Source of the DNA: Candidatus Gastranaerophilales bacterium
GTDB taxonomy: Bacteria; Cyanobacteriota; Vampirovibrionia; Gastranaerophilales; Gastranaerophilaceae
Direction of reading: 5' to 3'
Assembly: GCA_944325175.1 (NCBI GenBank)
Contig: CALUYZ010000006.1
Location: 36,475-100,474 of the forward strand
DNA: 64,000 nt
Of the stretch, positions 1-10,402 are shown piece by piece. The translations under genes were made by a program, and so were the position numbers. How positions within the stretch are numbered: position 1 is the stretch's first letter; every line of letters starts with the position of its first letter. Under the pieces are notes generated by a model. That model saw only the letters and a program-made list of their open reading frames with translations. It was not told where the DNA came from and made no database searches.

Positions 1-1111
1 TTTCTTGTGCAGCCAATAAAAACTTATTTATGTAAAATCCGATTGTAAAACCTGAAAAATCAAAAAATTGAAAAATGTACCTTATAAAATTCGCAACAAT
101 GGCACCAAAACCACCCCAAAAACCATGACCTAAAACGGCACTTTTGGCACCGAGAGGAGAATTATAGTTAATTAAGTTTAAAATGTAGTTATAGCTTGAA
201 AAAATTGAAAAGTTTAAAATCAGAAAAAGGAAATATTTAATAAAATGCCTTTTTAAAAGAAGGATATACCATATTAAAAGAGGTAAAGAAGCAATAATTG
301 CAGTAGATTTAACACCAAAACTTATTGCCATTGAAAGGGATGAAAAATATAGAAGATTGATTTTATTTTGTTTTTTAAATTCAAGAATAAGATATAAAGA
401 TGAAGTTAATAAGGAACCTGCTAAAAGGTCTGTTTGGGTGCTTGAAATTTGAGATATGACACCTGCAAAAGAAGAAAAAATAAGAATGGACCAAATTCTT
501 TTATTGAATTCAATATCATAAAATTCCATTATTTTAAAAGAAGAAATTATTAAAAGAAAATATGAAAAAAATTGTAATAAGCCAAGACCAATGTCATTTT
601 TAGATAAAGATAAAATCCAAACGTAAAAAAGTTCGGAATTAATTGGCATGGAATGGCATCTTACATCTGCCGTTTGAAAGTGAGAAATAAAACCGTCTAT
701 TGACCAAAAAAGGGCACGAAGGCAGTGGTAACCTTGCGCATCAGGTTCATTCACAGGAGAAAGCATGGCAAGAATGAAACTTATTCCTAAGCAAAAAATT
801 AAAAATAAAGTCAAAATAAACAAGCTTTTATCATCTAAAACGGATTTTTTAAATTCAATTAAAAAGTTTTTAAAAGGTTTAAAAGAGGGAATTTTCTTAT
901 TTTTAAACCAAAAAATTGCAATTAATATAAATTCAACAAAAGTTAAAATTAAAATATTAGTCCCGTTAATTGCTTTAAATAAGGATAATATTTGAATATT
1001 TAAAATTACAAAAGCAAAAAATGAAATAAAAAATAATACTGACAAATTAAAAAAGGAAGCCACAAAAAAGCTTATTAAACTTTGAAAAATTACCCCTAAA
1101 AAAAGCATCAT
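1..1111 (-). CDS. GT-C membrane glycosyltransferase, partial (C-terminus beyond window)
   Basis: The reverse strand is open from an ATG at 1111 to the window edge, about 370 codons. It encodes a multi-spanning hydrophobic protein clearly paralogous to the next two genes: an N-terminal membrane stretch, then the loop motif with an acidic residue and D-A-Q-G-Y-H, then C-L-R-A-L-F-W, as in ArnT/PMT-like GT-C enzymes. In this family the first-loop Asp is catalytic, and a polyprenyl-phosphate sugar is transferred on the outer membrane face. The ATG overlaps the TGA of the upstream paralog (ATGA), implying translational coupling. The acceptor and sugar are unknown. The C-terminal domain cannot be seen. 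Confidence 0.75.
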   Translation of the reverse strand, partial: MMLFLGVIFQSLISFFVASFFNLSVLFFISFFAFVILNIQILSLFKAINGTNILILTFVEFILIAIFWFKNKKIPSFKPFKNFLIEFKKSVLDDKSLFILTLFLIFCLGISFILAMLSPVNEPDAQGYHCLRALFWSIDGFISHFQTADVRCHSMPINSELFYVWILSLSKNDIGLGLLQFFSYFLLIISSFKIMEFYDIEFNKRIWSILIFSSFAGVISQISSTQTDLLAGSLLTSSLYLILEFKKQNKINLLYFSSLSMAISFGVKSTAIIASLPLLIWYILLLKRHFIKYFLFLILNFSIFSSYNYILNLINYNSPLGAKSAVLGHGFWGGFGAIVANFIRYIFQFFDFSGFTIGFYINKFLLAAQE

Positions 1112-3141
1112 TTCTTCTCCAATATTATAAATTTAGCTAATTCACCATTTTCATGCAATTTTATTTCAAATTGTTTAAGATAGGAAAAATTGTTTTCTAA
1201 AAAATATTCAGTGGAAATTTTGCACATGGCAATATCAGCATTTTTTGCACTGTTTTGAAGAAAATTATAATATTTTTTGTTTTTAATTGCATAAATACAA
1301 GTTAATCCGCCCTCTTTTACAGGTTTTTTTATATCAGACAAATTAATTGTATCGGTCGAATTTAAAAAATCAGAAGGAATTATAAAATAATTGTATTTTG
1401 AAAGATTGACTTTTTCAAAATGCAAAAGAGTATAAACATCTATTTTGCAATTATTTTCATACTCTAAATATTTCGTATTATAAATTTCAACACCCTTAGC
1501 TTGAATTAAACCGATTTTGTTAGAATTTTTGCAAATAGGAGAAACATTATTTTTTAGCTCAAGTTCAGGTGAAGTTTTTGAATTAAAATAATAAATTTTA
1601 TCACGCAAATTATTTTGAAAAATTGTTAAACTTTTTGCTTGAAAAAATTCCTTAAAATAAAATTTTCTCTCATTAATATTAAACGGAAAATAAACAAAAG
1701 AAATAAAAACAACAAAAGAAATAAGCCACTTTGTTTTACCGGAAAAAGAAAGCGCAAAAATTGGCGCAGAAAGCATTATGGCAGTTAAAATAAACCTTAT
1801 ATTATACATCATATACGAAACAGAAAAGCTTAAAATCAAAATAAAAAGCAAAAAGAAAACAGAAAATATTCTCAACTTTTTATCAAAAAAGCTTTTTATA
1901 AAGCAAGGAATAAAAACAAACATTCCAATAATTCCAAAGCCTGAAATTTGTTCTGATAAAATTACAGGATAGTTAATTCTTTGAATATTAACGCCTAATT
2001 TTGAATCAATACCTAAAAAAGTAAGAAAAGAGGCTTCAAAATTTATGACTTTTTCCTGTAAAAAATAAAGAAATTTAAAACCGGAAAAATCAAACAATAG
2101 AAAAAAGTGTCTGATTATATTGGCAAAATAAGCGCTTATTCCACCCCAAAAAGCATTTTCCGAAAAAGCAGCATAATTTCCAAAAAAATTACCGTAATTA
2201 ATAAAGTTTGAAACATAACAACTGCCGGAAAAAATTAAAAAATTAAAAATAAAAAATATCAGAAATTTAAAAATTTCTTTTTTTAAAACAAAACAAAGCC
2301 AAACAAAAATCGGCAAAAATATTAAAAAACCTGTTGTTTTAACCCCAAGCATAAGAGCAAAAGAAAGAGATGAAAAATAAAGCAAATAAGTTTTATCCGA
2401 TTCTTTAAATTTATAAATCATATAAATTGCAAAAGCAGCAAGAGAAGCCACTAAAATATCAGTCTGCAAGCTTGAAATTTCACAAATAATTAAAGGCAGC
2501 GAAGATACAATAAAAATTACCCAAACTCTTTTTTTAAATTCAATATCAAAAAATTCCATTATCTTAAAAATTGAAGCGCCATAAAGAAAAAACGAAAAAA
2601 ACTGCAAAAGTGCATATCCATTATCATTTTTTGTAAGCGCAAACAGCCAAGTGTAAAAAATTTCAGAATTAAACGGCATTATATGGCATCTTACATCTTG
2701 TATATCAAAATTAAAAATTCTCCCCTCGCCAACCCAAAACAAAGGTCTTAGGGCATGATAGCTAACGGCATCTCCCTCTGTTGGCGGATAAAAACATGCA
2801 AGCAAGAAAGATGACAAAAGAAAGAAAATAAACCCAAAAGCAAGAAAAATAAAAGTTTTGTCCGTTTTAAACAAATTTTTTATATCCGAAAAAAATGGTT
2901 TTATATTCATTTTTAAAAAATTTGAATTTGTTTTTTTAAAAATAAAAACAACAAGCAAAAACTCTAATAAAGTTAAAATTAAAATGCAAGAAGCATTTAT
3001 AAGACCAAAAAATGATAAAAAATTTATATTAAAAATAACAAATGTAAAAAATAAAACAAAAATTAAAAGCCAACATTTAAAAATTGAAGCAATTAAAAAA
3101 GAATTTAAAAATGTAAGAAAAAAGGCGGCAAACAAGTTCAT
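1108..3141 (-). CDS. GT-C fold membrane glycosyltransferase (PMT/ArnT-like)
   Basis: 677 aa with about a dozen hydrophobic segments. The first large loop carries P-P-T-E-G-D-A-V-S-Y-H followed by L-R-P-L-F-W, the GT-C pattern in which an acidic loop residue is catalytic. A C-terminal soluble portion of about 170 residues follows the last membrane segment. The family (GT39/GT83-like) uses lipid-linked sugars to glycosylate proteins, lipids or envelope polymers. The gene is the middle one of three tandem paralogs joined by 4-bp ATGA overlaps, so they are probably one transcript arising by tandem duplication. Substrate not predictable. Confidence 0.75.
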   Translation of the reverse strand: MNLFAAFFLTFLNSFLIASIFKCWLLIFVLFFTFVIFNINFLSFFGLINASCILILTLLEFLLVVFIFKKTNSNFLKMNIKPFFSDIKNLFKTDKTFIFLAFGFIFFLLSSFLLACFYPPTEGDAVSYHALRPLFWVGEGRIFNFDIQDVRCHIMPFNSEIFYTWLFALTKNDNGYALLQFFSFFLYGASIFKIMEFFDIEFKKRVWVIFIVSSLPLIICEISSLQTDILVASLAAFAIYMIYKFKESDKTYLLYFSSLSFALMLGVKTTGFLIFLPIFVWLCFVLKKEIFKFLIFFIFNFLIFSGSCYVSNFINYGNFFGNYAAFSENAFWGGISAYFANIIRHFFLLFDFSGFKFLYFLQEKVINFEASFLTFLGIDSKLGVNIQRINYPVILSEQISGFGIIGMFVFIPCFIKSFFDKKLRIFSVFFLLFILILSFSVSYMMYNIRFILTAIMLSAPIFALSFSGKTKWLISFVVFISFVYFPFNINERKFYFKEFFQAKSLTIFQNNLRDKIYYFNSKTSPELELKNNVSPICKNSNKIGLIQAKGVEIYNTKYLEYENNCKIDVYTLLHFEKVNLSKYNYFIIPSDFLNSTDTINLSDIKKPVKEGGLTCIYAIKNKKYYNFLQNSAKNADIAMCKISTEYFLENNFSYLKQFEIKLHENGELAKFIILEKK

Positions 3142-5204
3142 TTTCTATGATATACCTCTAATTCATCCATATAAAGAAGATTATTTTTATCTTTATCCAA
3201 AAATTCGTAAGTTGAAATTTTTCTAAAACCCAATTCTTTCAGGTGATCAACGTTAATGCTGCAAACAGCATTAATAGCTGAATCAAGTGAATTTTTATTT
3301 TTACTTCCGGCTCTGTCTGAAATGAAAAATGCACAATTTGCAATATAAGAATTCATAAAAGGATTTCTTATATCATTTTTATTAATCACATTTGTAAGCT
3401 GTTTATTATCCTTTGAAATTACCAATGCATCATATTCACTTAAATTATAATTTTTTATATGAAGAATATTTAGCGTATCTATTCTGCAATTATTTTCAAG
3501 TTCAAGATACTTTGCAGCATATAATATTTGCGCATAAGAAGCAAAAACCCCAATTTTATTACCGTTATTGCAATATGGCGCAGCTGCATTTTTAAATGCA
3601 GAACTTTGAGAAAATAAAATAGGACCAAAAAATTTATATTCAAGACCACGCATTTTATTTTGCAAAAGGTTAACGGAAGGCGCCTTAATAAAGTTGGAAA
3701 ATATATATATAACAGGTCTTCCCGGTAAATACAATGATGAATAAGCAAGGTAGAAAACAATATATAAAATAATAATAATTTTTAATAAATTTTTACCTTT
3801 AAAATATGAAATTGTAAGAACAGGTAAAGATATTGCCACAAAAGCAACAATATATCTTATTCCATAAACGGTATAAAGCATTGCGCCGCACAAAATTAAA
3901 AAAGGAATAAAAAATAAAATTGCAAAAATTCGAACATTCTTTTTAAATAATGCAATAAAAAGGCAAGGCAAGTATAACAAAAAGCCCAAAATGCCAAAAG
4001 CGCCAAGCTGTTCATCCATACCGAAATTAACTCTTGTTAAAGGGTCAATTTCAACAATGGCATCTTTTAAATTAAACAAATTAAAGACATTTTCTTTAAA
4101 AGACATAACGTAACGGTTAAGGTACTTTCCAAGATTCAATCCGCTAAAATCAATAAATTGAAAAAAATAATTAATTATATTCGCAATATAAGCTTTTATT
4201 CCGCCAAAAAAGCGATTATACATTTTAAAAGCATTGTTTGAAAGAAAAGAACCAAAATCTATAAAGTTTAAAATGTAAGAATAGCTTGAAAAAACAAGAA
4301 AATTAATCAAAAGAAAAATAAAAAAGTTTAAAAAATCTTTTTTTAAAATAAATAAAAACCACACAAAAAAAACAGGGAAAATAAAAAAAGCTGTTGTTTT
4401 AACACCAAAAGTAAGCGCAAAGGCTAAAGAAGCAAAATATAAAAGAGAAAGCTGCTTTTCTTTAATATATTTTAAAACAAGAAAAAGAGAATAAGAAAAC
4501 AAAGCAGCAACAGTTAAATCTGTCTGTGTACTTGAAATTTGAATGATTATGGCAGGAAAAGAAGTGAATAACAAAATGGACCATATAATTTTTTTTGTCT
4601 CAATTTTAAAATGCTCCATTATTCCAAAAGAAGAAAAAATCAAAAGAAAATATGAAAAAAATTGTAAAAGCCCAAAACCAACATCCTTTTTAGCAAGTGC
4701 CAAAAGCCAAGTATAAAAAATTTCTGAATCAAAAGGCATGCATAGTATTCTCATATCTGTTGTTTCAAAATGAGAAATAAAGCCGTCTTTAAGCCAAAAT
4801 AAAGCCCTTAGTGCATGGTAGCTTTGTGCATCGGGTTCTGTCGGGGGAATAAAAAATGCCAACAAAAAAGAAATTATAATAAAAAATATCCAGGATAAAA
4901 CAGGCAAAATTAAAAGCCCGTCCTCTTGAACAGCATTTTTTATTTTTTTTACATACTCTGAACAATCATTATAAAAATTAATTATTGGCTTATTTTTTTT
5001 AAACCAAAGAAAAATAACAAAAAACAATGTTAAAAAAGAAACAATCAAAATATTTTCGCCCTTAATTGCTTTAAATAAAGACAAAATCTCAATATTTAAC
5101 ACAATAAAAGCAAAAAATATAATCGGAAAGTATAAAATTCTTCCAAAAATTGCAGAAACAAAATAACTTATCAAGGCAGTTGAAACAGTGCCTAACAATA
5201 ACAA
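3138..5204 (-). CDS. GT-C fold membrane glycosyltransferase (PMT/ArnT-like)
   Basis: 688 aa, first of the three tandem GT-C paralogs in transcription order. It carries the same loop motif (P-P-T-E-P-D-A-Q-S-Y-H, then L-R-A-L-F-W), many transmembrane helices and a soluble tail with conserved cysteines. The most plausible start is a TTG one base after the lepA stop, with the ribosome site inside the lepA 3' end, so it seems co-transcribed with lepA. The coupling is probably positional rather than functional. Likely role: addition of a sugar from a polyprenyl-phosphate donor to an envelope acceptor. Confidence 0.72.
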   Translation of the reverse strand: MLLLGTVSTALISYFVSAIFGRILYFPIIFFAFIVLNIEILSLFKAIKGENILIVSFLTLFFVIFLWFKKNKPIINFYNDCSEYVKKIKNAVQEDGLLILPVLSWIFFIIISFLLAFFIPPTEPDAQSYHALRALFWLKDGFISHFETTDMRILCMPFDSEIFYTWLLALAKKDVGFGLLQFFSYFLLIFSSFGIMEHFKIETKKIIWSILLFTSFPAIIIQISSTQTDLTVAALFSYSLFLVLKYIKEKQLSLLYFASLAFALTFGVKTTAFFIFPVFFVWFLFILKKDFLNFFIFLLINFLVFSSYSYILNFIDFGSFLSNNAFKMYNRFFGGIKAYIANIINYFFQFIDFSGLNLGKYLNRYVMSFKENVFNLFNLKDAIVEIDPLTRVNFGMDEQLGAFGILGFLLYLPCLFIALFKKNVRIFAILFFIPFLILCGAMLYTVYGIRYIVAFVAISLPVLTISYFKGKNLLKIIIILYIVFYLAYSSLYLPGRPVIYIFSNFIKAPSVNLLQNKMRGLEYKFFGPILFSQSSAFKNAAAPYCNNGNKIGVFASYAQILYAAKYLELENNCRIDTLNILHIKNYNLSEYDALVISKDNKQLTNVINKNDIRNPFMNSYIANCAFFISDRAGSKNKNSLDSAINAVCSINVDHLKELGFRKISTYEFLDKDKNNLLYMDELEVYHRK

Positions 5205-5205
5205 T

Positions 5206-7011
5206 TTATTCTTCTCCCAAACTCAAGACAGCCATAAATGCTTCCTGAGGAATTTCAACTCTGCCGACGGATTTCATACGTTTTTTACCTTTTTTCTGTT
5301 TCTCTAAAAGCTTTCTTTTACGTGAAATATCACCGCCATAGCACTTATCTAAAACATTTTTTCTCATAGCTTTAATTGTTGTTCTTGCAATAACCCTTCC
5401 GCCAATAGCAGCCTGAATTGCAACCTCAAACATCTGTTTCGGTATAATGTCTTTTAATTTAGTAGTTAGCTTTTGCCCGATACCGTATGCAGAATCTCTG
5501 TGGCAGATAACAGATAAAGCATCAACCGCTTCTCCTGACAATAAAATATCCATTTTTACTAAATCAGACCTTTTATAAGAATGGAATTCATAATCCAAGC
5601 TGGCATAGCCTTTTGTTCTGGATTTTAGCTGATCGTAAAAATCTGTTATAACTTCGGACAAAGGAATATGATATTCAAGATTAACTCTTGTTTTATCAAT
5701 ATATTGCATATTGATAAAGTCGCCCCTTTTAGATTCACACAAATCCATTAAAGCGCCAACGTAATCATTTGGAGTAAATAAATTAACCTTTACATAAGGT
5801 TCTTCAATATAATCTCTATACTGAGCCTCGGGCAAATTAGCAGGATTATCAATTTCAACCATTGTGCCGTCTGTTTTATAAACTTTATAGATAACGCTCG
5901 GCGCAGTTGTAATTAAATTTAAGTTATATTCTCTCTCGAGCCTTTCTTGTGCTATTTCCATATGAAGCATGCCAAGAAAACCGCATCTGAAACCAAAACC
6001 AAGCGCAGAAGATGTTTCAGGCTCAAATGTTATTGATGAATCATTTAATTTTAATTTTTCAAGAGCATCTTTAAGGTCATGGTATTGGTCATTATCAACA
6101 GGATACAGACCAGAAAATACCATTGGTTTTGCCTCTTTGTAACCTTCAAGCGGCTCTTTTGCAGGAAAATTAGCATTAGTTACGGTGTCACCTACGAATC
6201 TTGTGATTTCTTTAATTGAGCATGCCATATAGCCTACTTCACCCGTTTTAAGTTCACCTACAGGGTTTCTTAAAGGATTTAAAAAGCCAAGCTCAACAAC
6301 CTCAAATTTCTTGCCCGTTGCCATAAACTGAATGGTATCGCCAACTTTAATCATGCCATCCATAACTTTAAAGAAACAGATTGTACCTAAGTATTGATCA
6401 TAGGCACTATCAAAAACAAGCGCCCTTAAAGGCTTGTCGGAAGTATCCAACGGCGGCGGTACATATTTAACAATCGCCTCTAAAACCTCATCAATACCTG
6501 TTCCTTCTTTTGCACTTACAGGAATTGCACAGCTTGCATCTATCCCTAAAACTTCCTCTATTTCAAGTTTAACACGTTCGACATCGGCAGAAGGAAGATC
6601 AATTTTATTAATAACGGGAATGATTTCCAAGTTTTGCTCCATAGCAAGATAAACGTTAGCAAGCGTTTGAGCTTCAACGCCTTGCGTAGCATCAACAATC
6701 AATAAAGCCCCTTCGCAAGCAGCAAGCGACCTTGAAACTTCATAAGAAAAATCCACATGCCCCGGAGTGTCAATTAAATTTAAAATATAATCTTTGCCAT
6801 CTTTAGCCTTATAGTGCATTTTTGCAGCATTAAGCTTAATTGTGATACCACGCTCTCTTTCAATGTCCATGGTATCTAACAGCTGATCTTGCATATCCCT
6901 TTTATCAATGGTTCCGGTTTTTTCAAGAAGCCTATCCGCAAGTGTAGACTTGCCGTGGTCAATATGTGCAATAATGCTAAAATTTCTTATGTTCTCAATT
7001 CTCTTTTGCAT
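5206..7011 (-). CDS. lepA: Elongation factor 4 (LepA), back-translocating GTPase
   Basis: 601 aa, the usual LepA length. The N-terminus has the G1 loop A-H-I-D-H-G-K-S, G2 R-G-I-T-I-K, G3 D-T-P-G-H and G4 N-K-I-D, then EF-G-like domains II, III and V and the LepA-specific C-terminal domain ending in the basic K-R-K-x-L-L-E-K-Q region. LepA binds stalled ribosomes and promotes back-translocation or helps subunit biogenesis. The ATG at 7011 fits the family start; an upstream TTG would add only two residues. Confidence 0.97.
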   Translation of the reverse strand: MQKRIENIRNFSIIAHIDHGKSTLADRLLEKTGTIDKRDMQDQLLDTMDIERERGITIKLNAAKMHYKAKDGKDYILNLIDTPGHVDFSYEVSRSLAACEGALLIVDATQGVEAQTLANVYLAMEQNLEIIPVINKIDLPSADVERVKLEIEEVLGIDASCAIPVSAKEGTGIDEVLEAIVKYVPPPLDTSDKPLRALVFDSAYDQYLGTICFFKVMDGMIKVGDTIQFMATGKKFEVVELGFLNPLRNPVGELKTGEVGYMACSIKEITRFVGDTVTNANFPAKEPLEGYKEAKPMVFSGLYPVDNDQYHDLKDALEKLKLNDSSITFEPETSSALGFGFRCGFLGMLHMEIAQERLEREYNLNLITTAPSVIYKVYKTDGTMVEIDNPANLPEAQYRDYIEEPYVKVNLFTPNDYVGALMDLCESKRGDFINMQYIDKTRVNLEYHIPLSEVITDFYDQLKSRTKGYASLDYEFHSYKRSDLVKMDILLSGEAVDALSVICHRDSAYGIGQKLTTKLKDIIPKQMFEVAIQAAIGGRVIARTTIKAMRKNVLDKCYGGDISRKRKLLEKQKKGKKRMKSVGRVEIPQEAFMAVLSLGEE

Positions 7012-7089
7012 AAACAAAAGTATATTATAAAAATAAAAAATTTATTAATTTTTCCAATTTAATGCAATAGCGATTTTATTATTTTGTTA

Positions 7090-7377
7090 TTAATATTTCA
7101 TCTGGCTTAATTTATTGTTGAGTTCACTATGTGCATTAAAAGCATTTAATTTTTGAACAGCGCTGCTTTTATTGAGTGCAAAAGTAGCCATAGCGCTAAA
7201 ATAAACTGCTTTATTTTCTTTTTGACCCAATACGCTTGATTGGTTAGCTGTAGAAACATAATCTGAAATTACTTCTGAATTTGCATTTTTTGTTTGAACT
7301 TCTTGAGTAAAAGGCGCAGTGTGTAATTGTTCCGCTGCTCTTGCCGTGTAATAATAGCTACCTACTTGACTTGACAT
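7090..7377 (-). CDS. Hypothetical small protein
   Basis: 95 aa, beginning M-S-S-Q-V-G-S-Y-Y-Y-T with an AGAGG ribosome site about eight bases upstream. It is polar, Ser/Ala/Asn-rich, without cysteine, signal peptide or membrane segment. I do not recognise a family. It stands alone between lepA and the divergent dciA-like gene. The good ribosome site and normal composition favour a real gene, probably lineage-specific. Confidence 0.55.
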   Translation of the reverse strand: MSSQVGSYYYTARAAEQLHTAPFTQEVQTKNANSEVISDYVSTANQSSVLGQKENKAVYFSAMATFALNKSSAVQKLNAFNAHSELNNKLSQMKY

Positions 7378-7578
7378 CTCTAATCCTCTTATTTTGGTTT
7401 ATACTTTATCTCTCTTATATATATAAAAACGATATACTTTTAAAAAGTGCTATTTTGGGTTATGAAATATTAAGTTTTATTAACAATGTAAAAACAATTT
7501 TATATATCAACAAAAAAATTGATTTAAGGACATATTCTTTGTATAATCAGCTCTATAAGCTTTTTAAAGGACTATTTG

Positions 7579-8103
7579 GTGGGCGATTTCAGCAAAGTTT
7601 CAGATATTTTGTCACAAGAAGTTTTTGATACAAAAAACTGCACAAACTCAATTAAAAAAGCCGTTGCCTTTAGTTTTTGGAAAAATATCTGCGGAGCTAA
7701 ATTTGCAAAATTTTCAAAACCATACGATATTAAAGGAAAAACTCTTTTGGTTGCAGTGAAAAGTCCAAGTGTCATGCAAGAGCTGATTTTTTATCAAAAT
7801 GAGCTTTTATCTAAACTTAAAAACTATTTCATGCCTGTAAACATTGAAATAGAAGAAATAAGATACGACTATAAAAATTGGCAAAAAATCGCAACGGGAA
7901 CATCTTATCTTAAAGGGGACGATTCTCTTGAATATTACACAACAGAAGAAATGGACGAAATTAAATTAAGCTCAACCGAAGAAAAAGAATTAGAAAAAGC
8001 TTTAAATGCAATTTCCAATTTAACTTTTTTGGATGAAAAACTAAAAAGTTCAATGAAAAGAAATATTTATAACTCTACAAAAGCGAAAAAAATAAGAAAT
8101 TAA
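7579..8103 (+). CDS. DUF721/DciA-like protein
   Basis: About 174 aa. The first half matches the DUF721 pattern (F-W-K-N-I-C-G-A-K-F-A-K, then G-K-T-L-L-V-A-V-K-S-P-S-V-M-Q-E-L). DUF721 includes DciA, the ancestral loader of the replicative helicase DnaB in bacteria without DnaC/DnaI. The C-terminal half is charged and probably flexible. An AAAGGA ribosome site at 7566-7570 serves a GTG at 7579; a TTG one codon earlier is also possible. It heads a run of four or five closely spaced genes ending with ruvX and DUF1292. Confidence 0.72.
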   Translation: MGDFSKVSDILSQEVFDTKNCTNSIKKAVAFSFWKNICGAKFAKFSKPYDIKGKTLLVAVKSPSVMQELIFYQNELLSKLKNYFMPVNIEIEEIRYDYKNWQKIATGTSYLKGDDSLEYYTTEEMDEIKLSSTEEKELEKALNAISNLTFLDEKLKSSMKRNIYNSTKAKKIRN

Positions 8104-8112
8104 GGTGAAAAA

Positions 8113-8367
8113 GTGACAGACAAAGAACACAAAGTATTATCATTTGGCAAAAAACCGAAAACAGAAAAAAAAGAAACCAAAAATATTGAATATTGCAGTT
8201 TTTGCAAACGTCCCAATACAGAAGTTCCAAAAATGGTAAAAGGTCCTGATGTTAACATTTGCTCTGAATGTACATTAATTGCCGTTCAATACCTCATTTT
8301 GCAAGACGGAATTTTGTCAAAAGAAGCGCAAAAAATTCTTGATCTTTTTTGGGGAGCAAAAAAATAA
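8113..8367 (+). CDS. ClpX-type C4 zinc-finger protein (ZBD only)
   Basis: 84 aa, GTG start preceded by AAGGTG. It contains C-S-F-C and, 20 or so residues later, C-S-E-C, the spacing of the N-terminal zinc-binding domain of ClpX, including the N-I-C-S-E-C context. The AAA+ motor is absent, so it is a stand-alone zinc-binding domain that could act as an adaptor or decoy for ClpX or its substrates. It lies 9 bp after the dciA-like gene and touches the next one. Confidence 0.7.
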   Translation: MTDKEHKVLSFGKKPKTEKKETKNIEYCSFCKRPNTEVPKMVKGPDVNICSECTLIAVQYLILQDGILSKEAQKILDLFWGAKK

Positions 8368-9993
8368 ATGTCCTTAAATAAACTTCAAATGAAGGCAAAA
8401 CTTTTTGAGATAATTAATCCGATTAGAAATTTAGAAGCGATTGACGACAAAATTATTTCAAAAACAATAAAAGAGATAAAATCTATCAAAGATGCTGATT
8501 TTGAGTTCATTTCAAGAATTTTAATCAAAGAAACGGATGTTAAAAACACAAAAAGTGCAGGGGCGCTTTTATATATTGCAGAAAATGTATCTCCTGAATC
8601 TTTTGTAGAATTAATTTTAAACGAACTGAATTCCAACAAAATTCCCGATGAGAAAAAAATGTTTTTTCTAAACATTTTGGCGGGTCTTGGTGTTAAATTT
8701 AATCCTGAAGACATAAATAGTTACTTAAAAAATCCTGATGAAGCCATAAACAAAGAAACATCAAGATTTTTAGAAAGCGCAAAAATAGACCCAGAGGCAC
8801 AAATAGATTTTTTAGATTTTTATTCTTCATCAAGCACTATTGACAAAAAAGAGCTTATAAACTCTGTTATAAGAGATTTTGAAGGCGACAGACTTATAAA
8901 TATACTCTCCCCTCTCGTTTTAACTGCAGATGATAAAGAAACCGTAGATTTTTGTTTAGATATTATGGAAAAACAAAAATCGCTTATTTCAATTAAACCT
9001 CTAAACTATCTTACATACTCAAAAAATAGCAGCAAAACACAAAAAAGGGCATTTAAAATTTTACAAAAAATGAAAATGTCAGGTTTTTATACAAAAGATA
9101 AACTGTACAACTTCTATAAAGACCTTCTTAAAGATTACACTCTGCCAACTGCAATAATATCAACGCCCGACGGCAATTCAAACTTTTCTTTATTAATTTC
9201 AAGAAAAACAAAGCAAGGAACCTGTTTCTTATTTTTTGTAGCCATTAATATTGAACTTGGACCATTTTCCTGTTTTGGTTTTTCTTCTCTAACAGAAAAC
9301 GACCACGATGCAATAATAAAAAGATTTTTTAACTCAAAAGAAAGGTTTTATATTCCAATAAATGAAGCAAAATCCATTCTTTATGAAATGACGACAAAAA
9401 GAATTTTATTAAATAAAGTTATTCCATACGAATATTTTTGCTGGGAAAGACTTTTGGATGACATTGAACCAAAATCTGAAAACATAAACGAAATTTTAGA
9501 AAACAATTTAAAAATAATTGAAATTAATACCGATAAAAAAAATATAATCGACAATTCACCATATATAGCAAATTGGTTTTTCAGATACTCAAAAAATTCA
9601 ATTTATTTTTCAAAATTAATGGATGAAATTTTAAGATTAAAAGATGAAGAAATATATAAAACCAACGACTTAATCAATATTTTTTCAAACAACGAACCAT
9701 TGAAAGAAAATATAAAAAACAGACTTAAATTTTTAGCTTACTGTCTTTCAACAAACAACAAAATTGAACTTGCAAACATTTTCCACTCATTAATATATAA
9801 TGAAATCAAACTTAACAATTTTATAAAAGATATTCTAAAAAGAAGCGTTTATGAATTTGCGCTAACACTTAATTTGCCCAAAAAAAACGACGAAGAACTT
9901 TTTAGAAAAAACGACACAAAAAACAACAACAAAAAAGCAAAAAATATTATAAATTTTGTAGAAAAAGAATGGATTGAAAAAAATGGAGATTAA
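8368..9993 (+). CDS. Hypothetical protein, helical-repeat-like
   Basis: 541 aa, soluble, no signal peptide. The first 250 residues are predominantly helical with short repeating segments reminiscent of HEAT-type scaffolds; a central beta-rich part (around residues 265-310) and a second helical part follow. The C-terminus is Lys/Asn-rich. No catalytic motif seen. It directly abuts the zinc-finger gene and overlaps the ruvX start. I do not recognise the family; probably restricted to this lineage. Confidence 0.6.
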   Translation: MSLNKLQMKAKLFEIINPIRNLEAIDDKIISKTIKEIKSIKDADFEFISRILIKETDVKNTKSAGALLYIAENVSPESFVELILNELNSNKIPDEKKMFFLNILAGLGVKFNPEDINSYLKNPDEAINKETSRFLESAKIDPEAQIDFLDFYSSSSTIDKKELINSVIRDFEGDRLINILSPLVLTADDKETVDFCLDIMEKQKSLISIKPLNYLTYSKNSSKTQKRAFKILQKMKMSGFYTKDKLYNFYKDLLKDYTLPTAIISTPDGNSNFSLLISRKTKQGTCFLFFVAINIELGPFSCFGFSSLTENDHDAIIKRFFNSKERFYIPINEAKSILYEMTTKRILLNKVIPYEYFCWERLLDDIEPKSENINEILENNLKIIEINTDKKNIIDNSPYIANWFFRYSKNSIYFSKLMDEILRLKDEEIYKTNDLINIFSNNEPLKENIKNRLKFLAYCLSTNNKIELANIFHSLIYNEIKLNNFIKDILKRSVYEFALTLNLPKKNDEELFRKNDTKNNNKKAKNIINFVEKEWIEKNGD

Positions 9994-10402
9994 AGACAGA
10001 GTATTAGCGCTTGATGTTGGTGATAAACGAATTGGTGTAGCTGTTTCTGACCCTTTTTTTCTTTTTGCTACGGGAATAAAAGTTGTAAACAGAAATGATG
10101 ACAATAAGGCACTTGAAGAAATTATTAAAATCTGCGAAACTTATAAAGTAAAAAAAATTGTGGTCGGGCTTCCTTATAATATGGATGGAACGATTGGTTC
10201 ACAAGCAAAAAAAACCATTAAATTTATGGAAAATTTTAAAAATAAGTTTGAAATAATTTACAAAGATGAAAGATTAACTTCCTTTGAAGCAGAGGAGATG
10301 TTAAAAAAAGAAAATAAAAAATACACAAAAAACAAAGGTCTTGTCGATATTAAAGCAGCATGTATAATTTTACAATCATATATAGGAGAACAAAATGGAT
10401 AA
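9983..10402 (+). CDS. ruvX: Holliday junction resolvase-like RNase H fold protein RuvX/YqgF
   Basis: About 139 aa from the ATG at 9983 (an in-frame TTG lies at 9974). Family motifs are clear: L-A-L-D-V-G-D-K-R-I-G-V-A near the N-terminus, V-V-G-L-P-Y-N-M-D-G, and D-E-R-L-T-S-F-E-A. YqgF proteins are RNase H-fold nucleases, implicated in 16S rRNA 5' maturation and Holliday junction processing. It overlaps the previous gene and the following DUF1292 gene, an arrangement conserved in several phyla. Confidence 0.93.
   Translation: MEIKDRVLALDVGDKRIGVAVSDPFFLFATGIKVVNRNDDNKALEEIIKICETYKVKKIVVGLPYNMDGTIGSQAKKTIKFMENFKNKFEIIYKDERLTSFEAEEMLKKENKKYTKNKGLVDIKAACIILQSYIGEQNG

Noticed and set aside
765..995. 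Plus-strand frame of 76 codons
   Set aside because: It is antisense to the partial GT-C gene, Lys-rich and without a ribosome site; a shadow of the real gene.
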